Source of the DNA: Streptomyces cellulosae
Lineage (GTDB): Bacteria > Actinomycetota > Actinomycetes > Streptomycetales > Streptomycetaceae
Length of the DNA stretch: 57,341 bases
NCBI GenBank assembly: GCA_014655195.1
Contig: BNBH01000038.1
Span: forward strand, 1-57,341
Direction: 5' to 3'
Both the position numbers and the translations under genes were made by a program. The notes below the pieces were generated by a model. That model had not been told where the DNA came from, did no database searches, and saw only the letters and a program-made list of their open reading frames with translations. Shown piece after piece: positions 8,443 through 16,660 of this stretch; position 1 is the stretch's first letter, and every line of letters begins with the position of its first letter.

Positions 8443-10488
8443 ATGCCACCGGACCACTGGCACCAGCACAACATCGACTTCGCCGACCACGAGACGCGCC
8501 AGCACGTACTCCGTGAACGGCTCGGCCCTGCCCTGCGATCCGCCGAGGAGAACGGAGAGCTCACCGACTGGTGGTTCATGAACAAGAAGCCACTTCCCCT
8601 GCGTTACCGCGCTGCTCACCCCGCTCCCTCGGTCGAGAGACTGCTGAGCGACCTGGTCGGTGAGGGGCTCGTGGTCTCGTGGCTGCCCGCCGTCTACGAA
8701 CCTGAGACGGAAGCCTTCGGCGGTCCGCACGCCATGGAGATAGCCCATCGGCTGTTCCACGCCGACAGCCAGCACCTCGTCACCTACCGGCCAGGACCCG
8801 GACGCCTGCGCAGCAGGGAATGCAGCGTGCTGCTGCTCAGCGCCATGCTCCGATCCGCAGGCCTTGACTGGTTCGAGCAGGGTGACGTGTGGGCCAAGGC
8901 AGCTGCGCTCCGCCCCACTGGCGCTGCCCTTCCGCCCAGTCGGACGTCATCGCTGCTCACGGCCATGCAGAAGCTGCTGACGACCGAGACGCGAGGCCTG
9001 TGCCGACCGGGCCAGCCGTTGGAAGGCCAGCTTCCCTGGGTCGCCTCCTTCCAGTCAGCAGGGGCAAGCCTTGCTCATCTCGCCGCCCATGGCGGTCTCA
9101 CCCGTGGTCTGCGCGCCGTGCTGGCCCACCACGTGATCTTCCACGCCAACCGCGCCGGCCTTCCCTGGAACGACCAGCGCCACCTGTTCCACATCGCACG
9201 AGAGGTAGTCATGGGTACGACCGACAACACCGCAACTCCGGCCCCGCACTCCGAGGACGAGTCCACCTCCGCAGAAGCCACCCAGCTCCGAAACGCCCTG
9301 GTCGATCGACTCCAAGAAGCTGGCAGCGTCTCCACAGCCCGCGTGGAGCAGGCTCTCCGCTCCACGCCCCGCCACCTCTTCGTGCCCGACGCGCCTCTCA
9401 GCGAGGCCTACGCCGACTCCCCCGTCAACATCAAGTACGACACCGACGGCGCCGCGATCTCCTGCGCCTCGCAGCCCGGCGTCGTCGCCATGATGCTCAA
9501 CCAGCTCGACGTCCGCCCCGGGCAGCGCGTCCTCGAAATCGGTGCCGGCACCGGCTACAACGCCGCCCTCCTCGCCCACCTCACTGGCGATCAGGGCCAC
9601 GTCACCACGATCGATGTCGACGACGACCTGGTCGAAGGCGCCCGCGCACATCTCGCCTCGGCGGGCATCACCAATGTCGACGTGCTCCTGCGGGACGGAG
9701 CCGTCGGCCACGCCGAGGGCGGCTCCTACGACCGGATCATCGCCACCGTCGGTGCCCACGGCATCCCACACGCCTGGATGCAACAGCTCGCGCTCGGAGG
9801 CCGGCTCCTCGTGCCCCAGCGACTGAAGGGTAGCGTCTCCCGGTCCATCGCCTACGAGCAGCACGAGGGCCGATGGGTCTCGTTGAACAGCCGGATGAAC
9901 ACCTTCATGCCGCTGCGCCGCGGCATCGCCGACGACGAGCGCAGCATCGTCCCGCTCAGCGCCGACGGCACCGTGCGCCTGCAGACGCACGCTGGCCAAG
10001 ACATCGACGCCGCAGCCCTGGCCGGTGTCCTCGACCAGCCGCGGACCGAGGAATGGACCGGCATGACCGTCCAGGCCATGGAGTCCCCGGAATGGATGGA
10101 ACTCTTCGTGGCCTGCTCCCTACCCACCGGCCTCAATCGGATGCTCTTCCCCGCCACAGCCAAGGGGGAGCTCCTGACGGAGGACCCCTACCCCTCCTCG
10201 ACCGCCGCCGTGGAGAAGGGCGCCCTGACCTACCTGGCCCGCCGCCGGCTGGAGCGCACCACTCCTGAGGGCGGCAGCCTGTGGGAGTTCGGCGTCATCG
10301 GCCACGGGCCCGGAAGCGACGAACTCGCCGCGAAGGTCGCCGACGCGATCCGCACCTGGGACCGCGAATACCGCGATCGCCAAGCCACGTTCGAGATCCA
10401 GCCCCTCGACGCACCGGCCGTGGAGCCGCTCCCTGGGCTCTTCACGATCGAGACCCCCCTCAACCGGATCATCGTCGACTGGCAGTAA
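8443..10488 (+). CDS. Fusion of thiopeptide-type biosynthesis domain and FxLD-system methyltransferase
   Basis: 681 residues in one frame. Residues 1 to about 250 are a stand-alone SpaB_C-like (thiopeptide-type bacteriocin biosynthesis) domain: WWFMNKKPLPLRYR, YEPETEAFGGPHAMEIAHRL and HHVIFHANRAGL. From about 275 the protein is a PCMT-like O-methyltransferase with HLFVPDAPL, SCASQPGVVAMML and the SAM-binding VLEIGAGTGYN (363-373). Such enzymes of FxLD systems methylate an Asp of the modified peptide, leading to succinimide and isoAsp. The first ATG has GGAGG 11 bases upstream. An internal ATG at 9211, just after GAGAGG, could also start the methyltransferase alone. A large hairpin follows the stop. 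Confidence 0.85.
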   Translation: MPPDHWHQHNIDFADHETRQHVLRERLGPALRSAEENGELTDWWFMNKKPLPLRYRAAHPAPSVERLLSDLVGEGLVVSWLPAVYEPETEAFGGPHAMEIAHRLFHADSQHLVTYRPGPGRLRSRECSVLLLSAMLRSAGLDWFEQGDVWAKAAALRPTGAALPPSRTSSLLTAMQKLLTTETRGLCRPGQPLEGQLPWVASFQSAGASLAHLAAHGGLTRGLRAVLAHHVIFHANRAGLPWNDQRHLFHIAREVVMGTTDNTATPAPHSEDESTSAEATQLRNALVDRLQEAGSVSTARVEQALRSTPRHLFVPDAPLSEAYADSPVNIKYDTDGAAISCASQPGVVAMMLNQLDVRPGQRVLEIGAGTGYNAALLAHLTGDQGHVTTIDVDDDLVEGARAHLASAGITNVDVLLRDGAVGHAEGGSYDRIIATVGAHGIPHAWMQQLALGGRLLVPQRLKGSVSRSIAYEQHEGRWVSLNSRMNTFMPLRRGIADDERSIVPLSADGTVRLQTHAGQDIDAAALAGVLDQPRTEEWTGMTVQAMESPEWMELFVACSLPTGLNRMLFPATAKGELLTEDPYPSSTAAVEKGALTYLARRRLERTTPEGGSLWEFGVIGHGPGSDELAAKVADAIRTWDREYRDRQATFEIQPLDAPAVEPLPGLFTIETPLNRIIVDWQ

Positions 10489-10501
10489 CCCCCGCACAGC
10501 A

Positions 10502-10545
10502 CCGGTGCTCGCCCACCTGGCCCCCGACAGGCGGGCGAGCACCGG
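10502..10545 (+). terminator. Strong terminator of the lanthipeptide operon
   Basis: Bases 10502-10514 (CCGGTGCTCGCCC) pair with 10533-10545, and CCTG/CAGG extend the stem across a one-base mismatch to a loop of about eight bases. It begins 14 bases after the methyltransferase stop. There is no long T run, as is usual in Streptomyces. Confidence 0.75.
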
Positions 10546-10586
10546 CACTCCCTCGGCACTGCACGACTTCGGCCTGGAGGCAGTTC

Positions 10587-11681
10587 ATGAATCCCGCACT
10601 GCGCCGCTTCCCACTCGTCGCCCGCTTCCGTCCCGCCTGCCTCCCACTCCCCCAGCGCGTCCAGGCGCTCACCGATCTGGCCGAGACCGCCCGCGCCTCC
10701 TCGGACCAGGGCACCGCCTCGGCCGTGTTCAACCAGGCCGCCCTCATCGCCTCGGACGTCGGCCTCCCGCGCCTTGCCGCCGCCTGGTGCCACCAGCACG
10801 CTCACGGATACCTGCACGCCTGCCCGCTACCTGGCATGACTGCCATCCGTGCTCTGGAGCCGGTCGTCAACCTCGCCCGCCTGCAGATCCGGGCAGGTCT
10901 CCCCGACAGCGGCCGACAGCGCCTCCTTGCCCTGTACAAAGTCGTCGACACAGGCACCGACGGCCACTTCGACGACATCACTGTCCCGGCCCATCTCACG
11001 TCCAGCCCGGAAGACCGACGGGAGGTGCGGGCCTGGCTGTGGCGCGTGCTTCTCGCCGACGGCACCCGAACCCTCACCGCCTCCGGTCGCTGGGCCGAGG
11101 CACTCGCCCACATCGAGACTCACCGCGGCATCGGCCGGCACATGCTCGACGGCCGCCAGGTCGCCGTCCTGGCCTCCATCGCGTCCGGCGAAACCGAACG
11201 CGTCCAACAGCTCCTCGCAGAAACCGAGCCCGGAGACCCGTGGGAGCAACTCGTCACCGCCTGCCTCGCCGAGCTGGCCCGTCGCGGCCTGGGCCAAACC
11301 ATCCCGCCGCCCATGACAGATCTCGCGACCGCCTACCTCGAGCACCCGGACGGACATGGCCTGACAGTCTTCGACATCCGTATGGGGCTAACAGCCCTCG
11401 ACATCATCGGCACCAGGTCGGCCGCCGCGCGGCGGATCGTTCACGACCTGCACCGGCGCACCGCGGAGGCTTGGGACGGCTACGCCGCCCGGGAGATACT
11501 CGCGCACCCGGTCTTCACCGCGCTCGCTTCCGACCAGCAATTGCAGGACTGCCACTCCCTCGTGGCCGAATGCGGGCTCGAAGCAGGCCGCCTCCCTAAC
11601 GACCTTCGCCGGCAACTGATATCCGCTCTGGTGGTCAGCGACGGAGTGATTCGCGACAGTCTTCAACGGGCTGCGACGTAG
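10587..11681 (+). CDS. Helical (TPR-like) hypothetical protein
   Basis: 364 residues; function not recognised. The ATG at 10587 has GGAGG 6 bases upstream, so the long frame before it is not coding. The protein is almost all helical with many Ala/Leu pairs (QALTDLAETARASSDQGTAS, LGLTALDIIGTRSAAARRIV), like the repeat region of Streptomyces TPR proteins, but no DNA-binding domain is visible. It follows the lanthipeptide terminator on the same strand and precedes two Nudix genes, so it probably belongs to a second transcription unit. A scaffold or regulatory-partner role is a guess. Confidence 0.6.
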   Translation: MNPALRRFPLVARFRPACLPLPQRVQALTDLAETARASSDQGTASAVFNQAALIASDVGLPRLAAAWCHQHAHGYLHACPLPGMTAIRALEPVVNLARLQIRAGLPDSGRQRLLALYKVVDTGTDGHFDDITVPAHLTSSPEDRREVRAWLWRVLLADGTRTLTASGRWAEALAHIETHRGIGRHMLDGRQVAVLASIASGETERVQQLLAETEPGDPWEQLVTACLAELARRGLGQTIPPPMTDLATAYLEHPDGHGLTVFDIRMGLTALDIIGTRSAAARRIVHDLHRRTAEAWDGYAAREILAHPVFTALASDQQLQDCHSLVAECGLEAGRLPNDLRRQLISALVVSDGVIRDSLQRAAT

Positions 11682-11959
11682 TACGCCCGGCCGGGAAAGA
11701 GCCCATCCACTTGCCACGTCAGCCTCATGAGAGCGCCTTCCGTTCAACCCGCTCCACCCACCCCGGTCCTGCGCCACACCGCTGCGTAGCAAGGAGGCAA
11801 TTCAGACGGCGAGAAGCATCCGAACCTCGACGTAAATCCTGGCGAATCCACACAAGGCCGCCTTGTCCTGCTGGATCATGCACTCACTCGTCGGAGCTGA
11901 CCGTCTCTCCCTTCACGTGGCCACGGCCGTGCGGCCACCAGACCCCGTTGGAGGTCCTC

Positions 11960-12883
11960 GTGGATCCTTCCCCCGCCTCCGCCCATGGCAGAAAGCAACA
12001 CAGGGAGCCGACCCACGCCTCGGCCTTGATCTACAACGGCCACGGCGAGTACCTGCTGCACCTGCGGGACGACATCCCCGGCATCCGTGAGCCCGGCTGC
12101 TGGTCGCTGCTCGGTGGCGGACGGGAGCCGGGAGATCCCTGTCTGGAGGACACCGTTCGACGGGAACTACGGGAGGAGGCCGGCCTGCGTCTGCCGTTCC
12201 TGGAGCCCTTCGTCGTCGCAGACGCATCCGAGGCCGACGGCTCCCTTCTGCCGGTCCAGATCTATGCGGGCCGCTGGGACGGCGACCCTGCACAGCTCCC
12301 GCTCGCCGAGGGAGTGATGCTCCACTGGTTCCGCCCGGACGACATGACCCGTCTGCGCATACTCCCCTCCACCCTCGACCTGGTGCGCCGGCACGCGGCC
12401 ACCCGGCAGCCGCCCCCGACGACTCCGGTCCGCCATGGTGCCGGAACCGTCCCCAACGTCATCGGCGTGCACCTCTACCTCGAGGACCCTGGCGGTCGCA
12501 TCCTGCTCGGCCTGCGGCACCCCGACGCCGCCTACGCGCCGAACACCTGGCACTTCCTCGCCGGCCATTGCGAGCAGGAGAGCGCCGTCACCTGCCTGCT
12601 CCGGGAAGCCGAGGAGGAAGCGGGTCTCCGGATCCGTGCGGAGGATGTCGAGTTCGCGCACGCGGTGCATCAGTTCCCCGGCCCGGGCCGGCGGCCACGA
12701 CTTCAGCTGGTCTTCCGGGCCCGGGCCTGGGCCGGAGAGCCGGAGGTGCGCGAGCCGGACAAGTGCCTCGCATGGCAGTGGTGGGAGCCGGACGCTCTGC
12801 CGGACCGACTCGTCCCGTACACACGGGAGGCCATCGCTCATATCCGTGCCGGACACGCCTACTCGGAAACGGGGTGGGCATGA
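11960..12883 (+). CDS. Tandem-Nudix protein (two Nudix domains)
   Basis: 307 residues with two Nudix folds. The first box, starting GGREPGDPCLEDTVRRELRE at 53, fits Gx5Ex7REUxEExGU. The second, GHCEQESAVTCLLREAEEEA from 202, keeps REAEEEAGL but is one residue short between G and the first E, so its metal site may be altered. Nudix enzymes hydrolyse nucleoside diphosphates linked to another moiety; the substrate here is unknown. The GTG at 11960 is preferred because GGAGG lies 5 bases upstream and the frame before it is low-quality. Another Nudix gene follows 99 bases later. Confidence 0.8.
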   Translation: MDPSPASAHGRKQHREPTHASALIYNGHGEYLLHLRDDIPGIREPGCWSLLGGGREPGDPCLEDTVRRELREEAGLRLPFLEPFVVADASEADGSLLPVQIYAGRWDGDPAQLPLAEGVMLHWFRPDDMTRLRILPSTLDLVRRHAATRQPPPTTPVRHGAGTVPNVIGVHLYLEDPGGRILLGLRHPDAAYAPNTWHFLAGHCEQESAVTCLLREAEEEAGLRIRAEDVEFAHAVHQFPGPGRRPRLQLVFRARAWAGEPEVREPDKCLAWQWWEPDALPDRLVPYTREAIAHIRAGHAYSETGWA

Positions 12884-12982
12884 CTGTCGAGCACCGGCCG
12901 CCAGCTCGCTGAACCCACCAGCTCCCACTGAAGCGCGAGACCTCCTGCGCCAACTACCGCCGACCGACCGTACGGAGACCGC

Positions 12983-13468
12983 ATGAGCGGAACCTGGCTC
13001 CCGCCCGAGGAGTACATCGCCACCCTGCCCAAGGCCACCGTCTACGCCTGCTTCTACGTGACCGACCTGGACGACCGGCCCCTCCAGCTCCGCGCGACCC
13101 GCGACCCGTCCCTCTGGCAGTGGCCCGGAGGGAACATGGATCCGGGCGAAACACCCTGGCAGTGCGCGGTCCGCGAGTGCGTGGAGGAGACGGGCCTGCG
13201 CCTCGGTGACCGTCCGCGTCTGCTGGCCATGCACTTCATGCCGCCCACGGGCACGTGGACGACCAACAAGGTGGGCTTCGTCTTCGACGGCGGACGGCTC
13301 GCCCAGGACCAGATCGACGCCATCGTCCTGGACCCGGACGAGCACACCGAGCTCTCCGTCCGCTCCCTCGAGGAGTGGCAGAAGGACCTGTCCGCCGCCG
13401 CCTTCCACCGTCTCGCCGCCGTCGCCCAGGCCCGGAGCGCCAGCACGGTGTGCTACCTCGAGCACTGA
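12983..13468 (+). CDS. Nudix hydrolase
   Basis: 161 residues with a complete Nudix box, GGNMDPGETPWQCAVRECVE (from about 49) continuing ETGL, inside a beta-rich fold (WQWPGG, HFMPPTGTWTTNKVGFVF). Substrate unknown; the family cleaves NDP-X or oxidised nucleotides. Its ATG follows the tandem-Nudix gene after a 99-base gap with no obvious terminator, so the two are probably co-transcribed, possibly with the ABC transporter downstream. Confidence 0.85.
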   Translation: MSGTWLPPEEYIATLPKATVYACFYVTDLDDRPLQLRATRDPSLWQWPGGNMDPGETPWQCAVRECVEETGLRLGDRPRLLAMHFMPPTGTWTTNKVGFVFDGGRLAQDQIDAIVLDPDEHTELSVRSLEEWQKDLSAAAFHRLAAVAQARSASTVCYLEH

Positions 13469-13589
13469 CTCCCGGCGCGCCGCACTCGTAGCGCGCGTCC
13501 ACGCGCCCCTTTTCCTCCCTACCCGTCCCCGCCGTCCGGCCGTGAGGCCGCTGTGCGGCCGGCACGCCCACTTCGACCGGAGGAGCACG

Positions 13590-15613
13590 ATGTCCCCGCT
13601 GCACGACGACGCCGCTCCCGGCAAGCTGCCGCCTCACGCCGGTGGTGTGTCCGCGGCCGAGCAGGAACTGTTCGGCGGACGCCTGCGCTACAACCAGGCC
13701 TACGTCCACCACGAGGGCGCGCTGACGCGGATGACGTTCGGTCGGATGGCCTCGGCGCTGCCCCGGATGGTCGCCGTGGTGCTGCGGGCCGGGTGGGCCG
13801 TGGACCGCCGCGCCCTGTCCGGACTGGTGATCTCCCAGGTCGGGCAGGGGGTGACGGCGGCGTGGGGGCTGGTGGCGGTCAACCGGGTGCTGACCGAACT
13901 GTTCGCGGACGGCCCGACCGCGGACAAGCTGCGCCAGTCGCTGCCCGCCCTGGTCGTCCTCGCGGTGGTCTCGGTCGGCACGGCGCTGCTCGCCGCCTCG
14001 ACGACGGCCATGTCCGGGCGGCTGGAGCCGCAGGTCGAGCGGGCCGTCGCCCCCGACTACTACCGCGCCGTCACCGGTGTCGAGGTCGCTGCCACCGAAC
14101 AGCCCGAGGTCCAACGCATCCTGGAGGCGGGAAAGTTCGGCACGGACTCGGCGCGGCGCATGCTGGGGCTGTCGGTGAGTGTGGCGGGCGTGCTGATCAG
14201 CATGGTGGCCTCGGCGGTCGTGCTGGCCTCGCTGCACTGGGCGTTGCTGCCGATGCTGCTGGCGATCGCGCTGCCCAAGGGATGGGGCGCGGTGCGCTCC
14301 GCCCGGCGCGAGTACCTCTCGCGCCGTCACTGGATCGACCACCGGCGGGCGGTCGCCACCCTCCTGCAGTACCTGACGCTCCCCCACGCGGCGGGCGAGA
14401 TCCGCGCCCGTTCGGCCGGCACGCTGCTGCTGCGCGGCTACGAGGAGATGTCCTCCCTGATGGAGACCGAGCAGCGCCGGCTGGCCCGCGCCCAGGCCCA
14501 CACCGACCTCGTCGCCGGCGCGTTCTCCGGCATCGCGTCCCTCGGCTGCTACGGGGTGCTGTGGTGGCTGCTGACCAGCGGTGGCCTGCCCCTCGCGGTG
14601 GGCGGCACCGCCGTGGTCGCCATCCAGACCTCCACCGCCCGTCTGCGCTCCCTCGTCCAGCAGGTCAACCGCATGTACGAGGAGATGCTGCACCTCGGCG
14701 ACACCGAGGAAGCCACCCAGCTCGCCGCCCGGCACGCCATCCCCGCCACCGGCACGCCCCTGCCCGAGCCCGTCCGGGCGGTCGCCGTCGAGAAGGTGTC
14801 CTTCACCTACCCCGGCGCCACCGCCCCGTCCCTCCACCACGTGAGCCTGCGGGTGGAGCGCGGGCAGGTGACGGCACTCGTCGGCGCGAACGGCTCCGGC
14901 AAGACCACCCTCGCCAAGACCTCGCCGGCCTCCTCCTGCCCACCGACGGCAACGTCTGGTGGGAAGGCCCCGACGGCGAACGCGTCGAGGCCCGCGAGGC
15001 CGACCGGGCGGGCATCTTCCGCTCCGTCGGACTCCTCGCCCAGGACTACCCCCAGTGGCAGATGACCGCCGCCACCAACATCACCATCGGCGCCGGCGAC
15101 CGCCCCCGCGACATGACCCGCGTCGAGGAGGCCGCCCAGGCCGCCGACATCCGCAAACTCGTCGAAGGCCTCCCCCACGGCTGGGACTCCATCGTCTTCA
15201 AGGGCTACGACCGCGGCGTCCAACTCTCCGGCGGCCAATGGCAGAAGCTCGCCAACGCCCGCAGCCGCTACCGCGACGCCCCCGTCCTCCTCGTCGACGA
15301 ACCCACCTCCGCCCTCGACCCCCACGCCGAGATCGAAGCCTTCGAACGCCTGCGCACCCTCGCCGACAGCGGCACCGACGTCATCCTCATCACCCACCGC
15401 CTCGCCGCGACCGCCACCGCCGACCACATCTACGTCCTCGACCACGGACACATCGCCGAACACGGCGACCACGATCACCTCATGGCCCGAACGGACGGCC
15501 TTTACCACGCCATGTTCCAGGCACAGGCCGCCCAGTACGGACTCACCACATCTGCAGGCAGCGACCTGCCGCACGCCAAGTCCAGCACGGACACCACAAG
15601 GACGTCCCAGTGA
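13590..15613 (+). pseudogene. ABC transporter (fused permease/ATPase) with a one-base frameshift
   Basis: The first frame gives a six-helix exporter membrane domain and the Walker A region LVGANGSGKTTLAK, then turns to nonsense near 14922. The rest of the ATPase lies in the other forward frame reached by loss of one base: LAGLLLPTDGNVWWEG, signature LSGGQWQKLANAR, Walker B VLLVDEPTSALDP and H-loop LITHRLA. Together they would make about 675 residues of a type IV exporter half-transporter. The ATG follows GGAGGAG. As written the protein is cut just after Walker A, so it is inactive unless this is a sequencing error. It might have exported the lanthipeptide, but no C39 protease domain is present. 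Confidence 0.8.
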
Positions 15614-15639
15614 GCACCGTGGCGCCGACCATCACGTGA

Positions 15640-16230
15640 TCATGCCCCGGTAGACCCCGGAGCCGAGGTAAGGGAAGCGCGGCCGAGGCGAAAACGCCGG
15701 TGAGGGCGTAGGTGCACCTCCACGGCCGCCATGTAGCGTTCGCGTGGTGCAGCGAGCCCATTGAGATCGACGACCGATGACGGGATGACCATGGACGGAT
15801 CTGTTTCCGCCCCGGTCCCCAGCCACGCGTCCTTGATGCTTCGGCCTGCGACCTGTCGCGTCAGCCTGACAAGGTCGGCGTATACGTTCCCCACGTCCGG
15901 TGACTCGAATCTGACCCACGCCTCGTACCTCGCGAGCTTGATCTGAATCTCGCGCAGTTGCTCCGAAAGACGTATTCACTCCTCTGCGGCCGCATCCGTG
16001 CGGCGGCGCCGTACTGCATAGGCCATCTCGGCGTACTCAATGCAGGCCTCATAAGCGGCGGCGAAAATTTCCTGCTTCCTGTCTTGCTGTTGAGCACGAC
16101 GGCCGGCTCGCCACTGGAGTATGACCACTAGGCCTGTGACGAGCGCAGCGAGGACTGTCGCGTACGGGGCGAAGGTCTTGAACGCCTCAGCCAACGATGT
16201 TGTCCCTTTCATCAAGTCCGGGAGAGACAT
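15640..16230 (-). pseudogene. Putative CBASS membrane effector, interrupted by an in-frame stop
   Basis: The frame from ATG 16230 gives one transmembrane helix (TVLAALVTGLVVILQW, about residues 25-40), a basic stop-transfer segment and a helical region, ending after 84 codons at a TGA (15978-15976). The same frame continues with plausible coding sequence (IRLSEQLREIQIKLARYEAW, then VGNVYADLVRLTRQVAGRSI) for 111 more codons. A single CGA-to-TGA change (Arg to stop) would explain this. It overlaps the E2-like gene by 44 bases. In CBASS operons the third gene is normally the effector, often a small membrane protein that disrupts the membrane on sensing a cyclic nucleotide. The effector role is inferred from position and the helix. 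Confidence 0.55.
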
Positions 16231-16657
16231 AGCCGTGCGGCGCCTCGAAACCGGGCCATGAGCCGGTGCGCTGATATTCGACCTCCCAGCGCAAGTGGCG
16301 AACGATGATGGCCAGCAACTGCACACCGCTGTCACCAGGGCACCAACGGCGGGCAGCGGAATCCTTCGGGTACCAGAGACACAAAGAACCGTCCGGATTG
16401 CGGTGAGCGGGACAGTCGGGTCCCTTGGCATGGACGCACGGCATCTCGGGGTCCTCCGGCGAGAAGGCAATGCGCACGCTGTGGCTTGGCAGGATTCGGA
16501 TGTGCGGATACACCAGCAGGCTGAGACCTTGTTCGAAGGCCACTGGCTTCTCAACCTCATGAACATCGAGCCCGGTCGACCGCATCTCGTCAAGGATTCT
16601 GGTGCGGGCCAGGGGGCGCGCGAACCAAGGCCTATGGGCACTCTGCAGACTACCCAT
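16187..16657 (-). CDS. E2-like ubiquitin-conjugating-fold protein of a CBASS operon
   Basis: 156 residues. The pattern HRNPDGSLCLWYP (His85, Cys93), a Trp at 105, a helix with RWEVEYQRTGSW (Trp124 to Trp134) and a late His141 matches E2-like proteins associated with SMODS/CD-NTase genes: H...LCLYYP...W...(W/F)xxE...TGxW...H. The candidate catalytic cysteine is Cys93. In short type II CBASS such an E2, without an E1 partner, is thought to conjugate and prime the CD-NTase. The ATG lies 4 bases after the CD-NTase stop, so the two are in one operon. There is no E1 or JAB gene in the window. Confidence 0.7.
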   Translation of the reverse strand: MGSLQSAHRPWFARPLARTRILDEMRSTGLDVHEVEKPVAFEQGLSLLVYPHIRILPSHSVRIAFSPEDPEMPCVHAKGPDCPAHRNPDGSLCLWYPKDSAARRWCPGDSGVQLLAIIVRHLRWEVEYQRTGSWPGFEAPHGYVSPGLDERDNIVG

Positions 16658-16660
16658 GAC

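Noticed and set aside
15632..15979. A separate 115-codon gene on the minus strand at the end of the CBASS operon
   Set aside because: It reads in a frame shifted from the coding frame and gives unstructured Arg/Gly-rich sequence. The effector frame continuing past the TGA is the better explanation.
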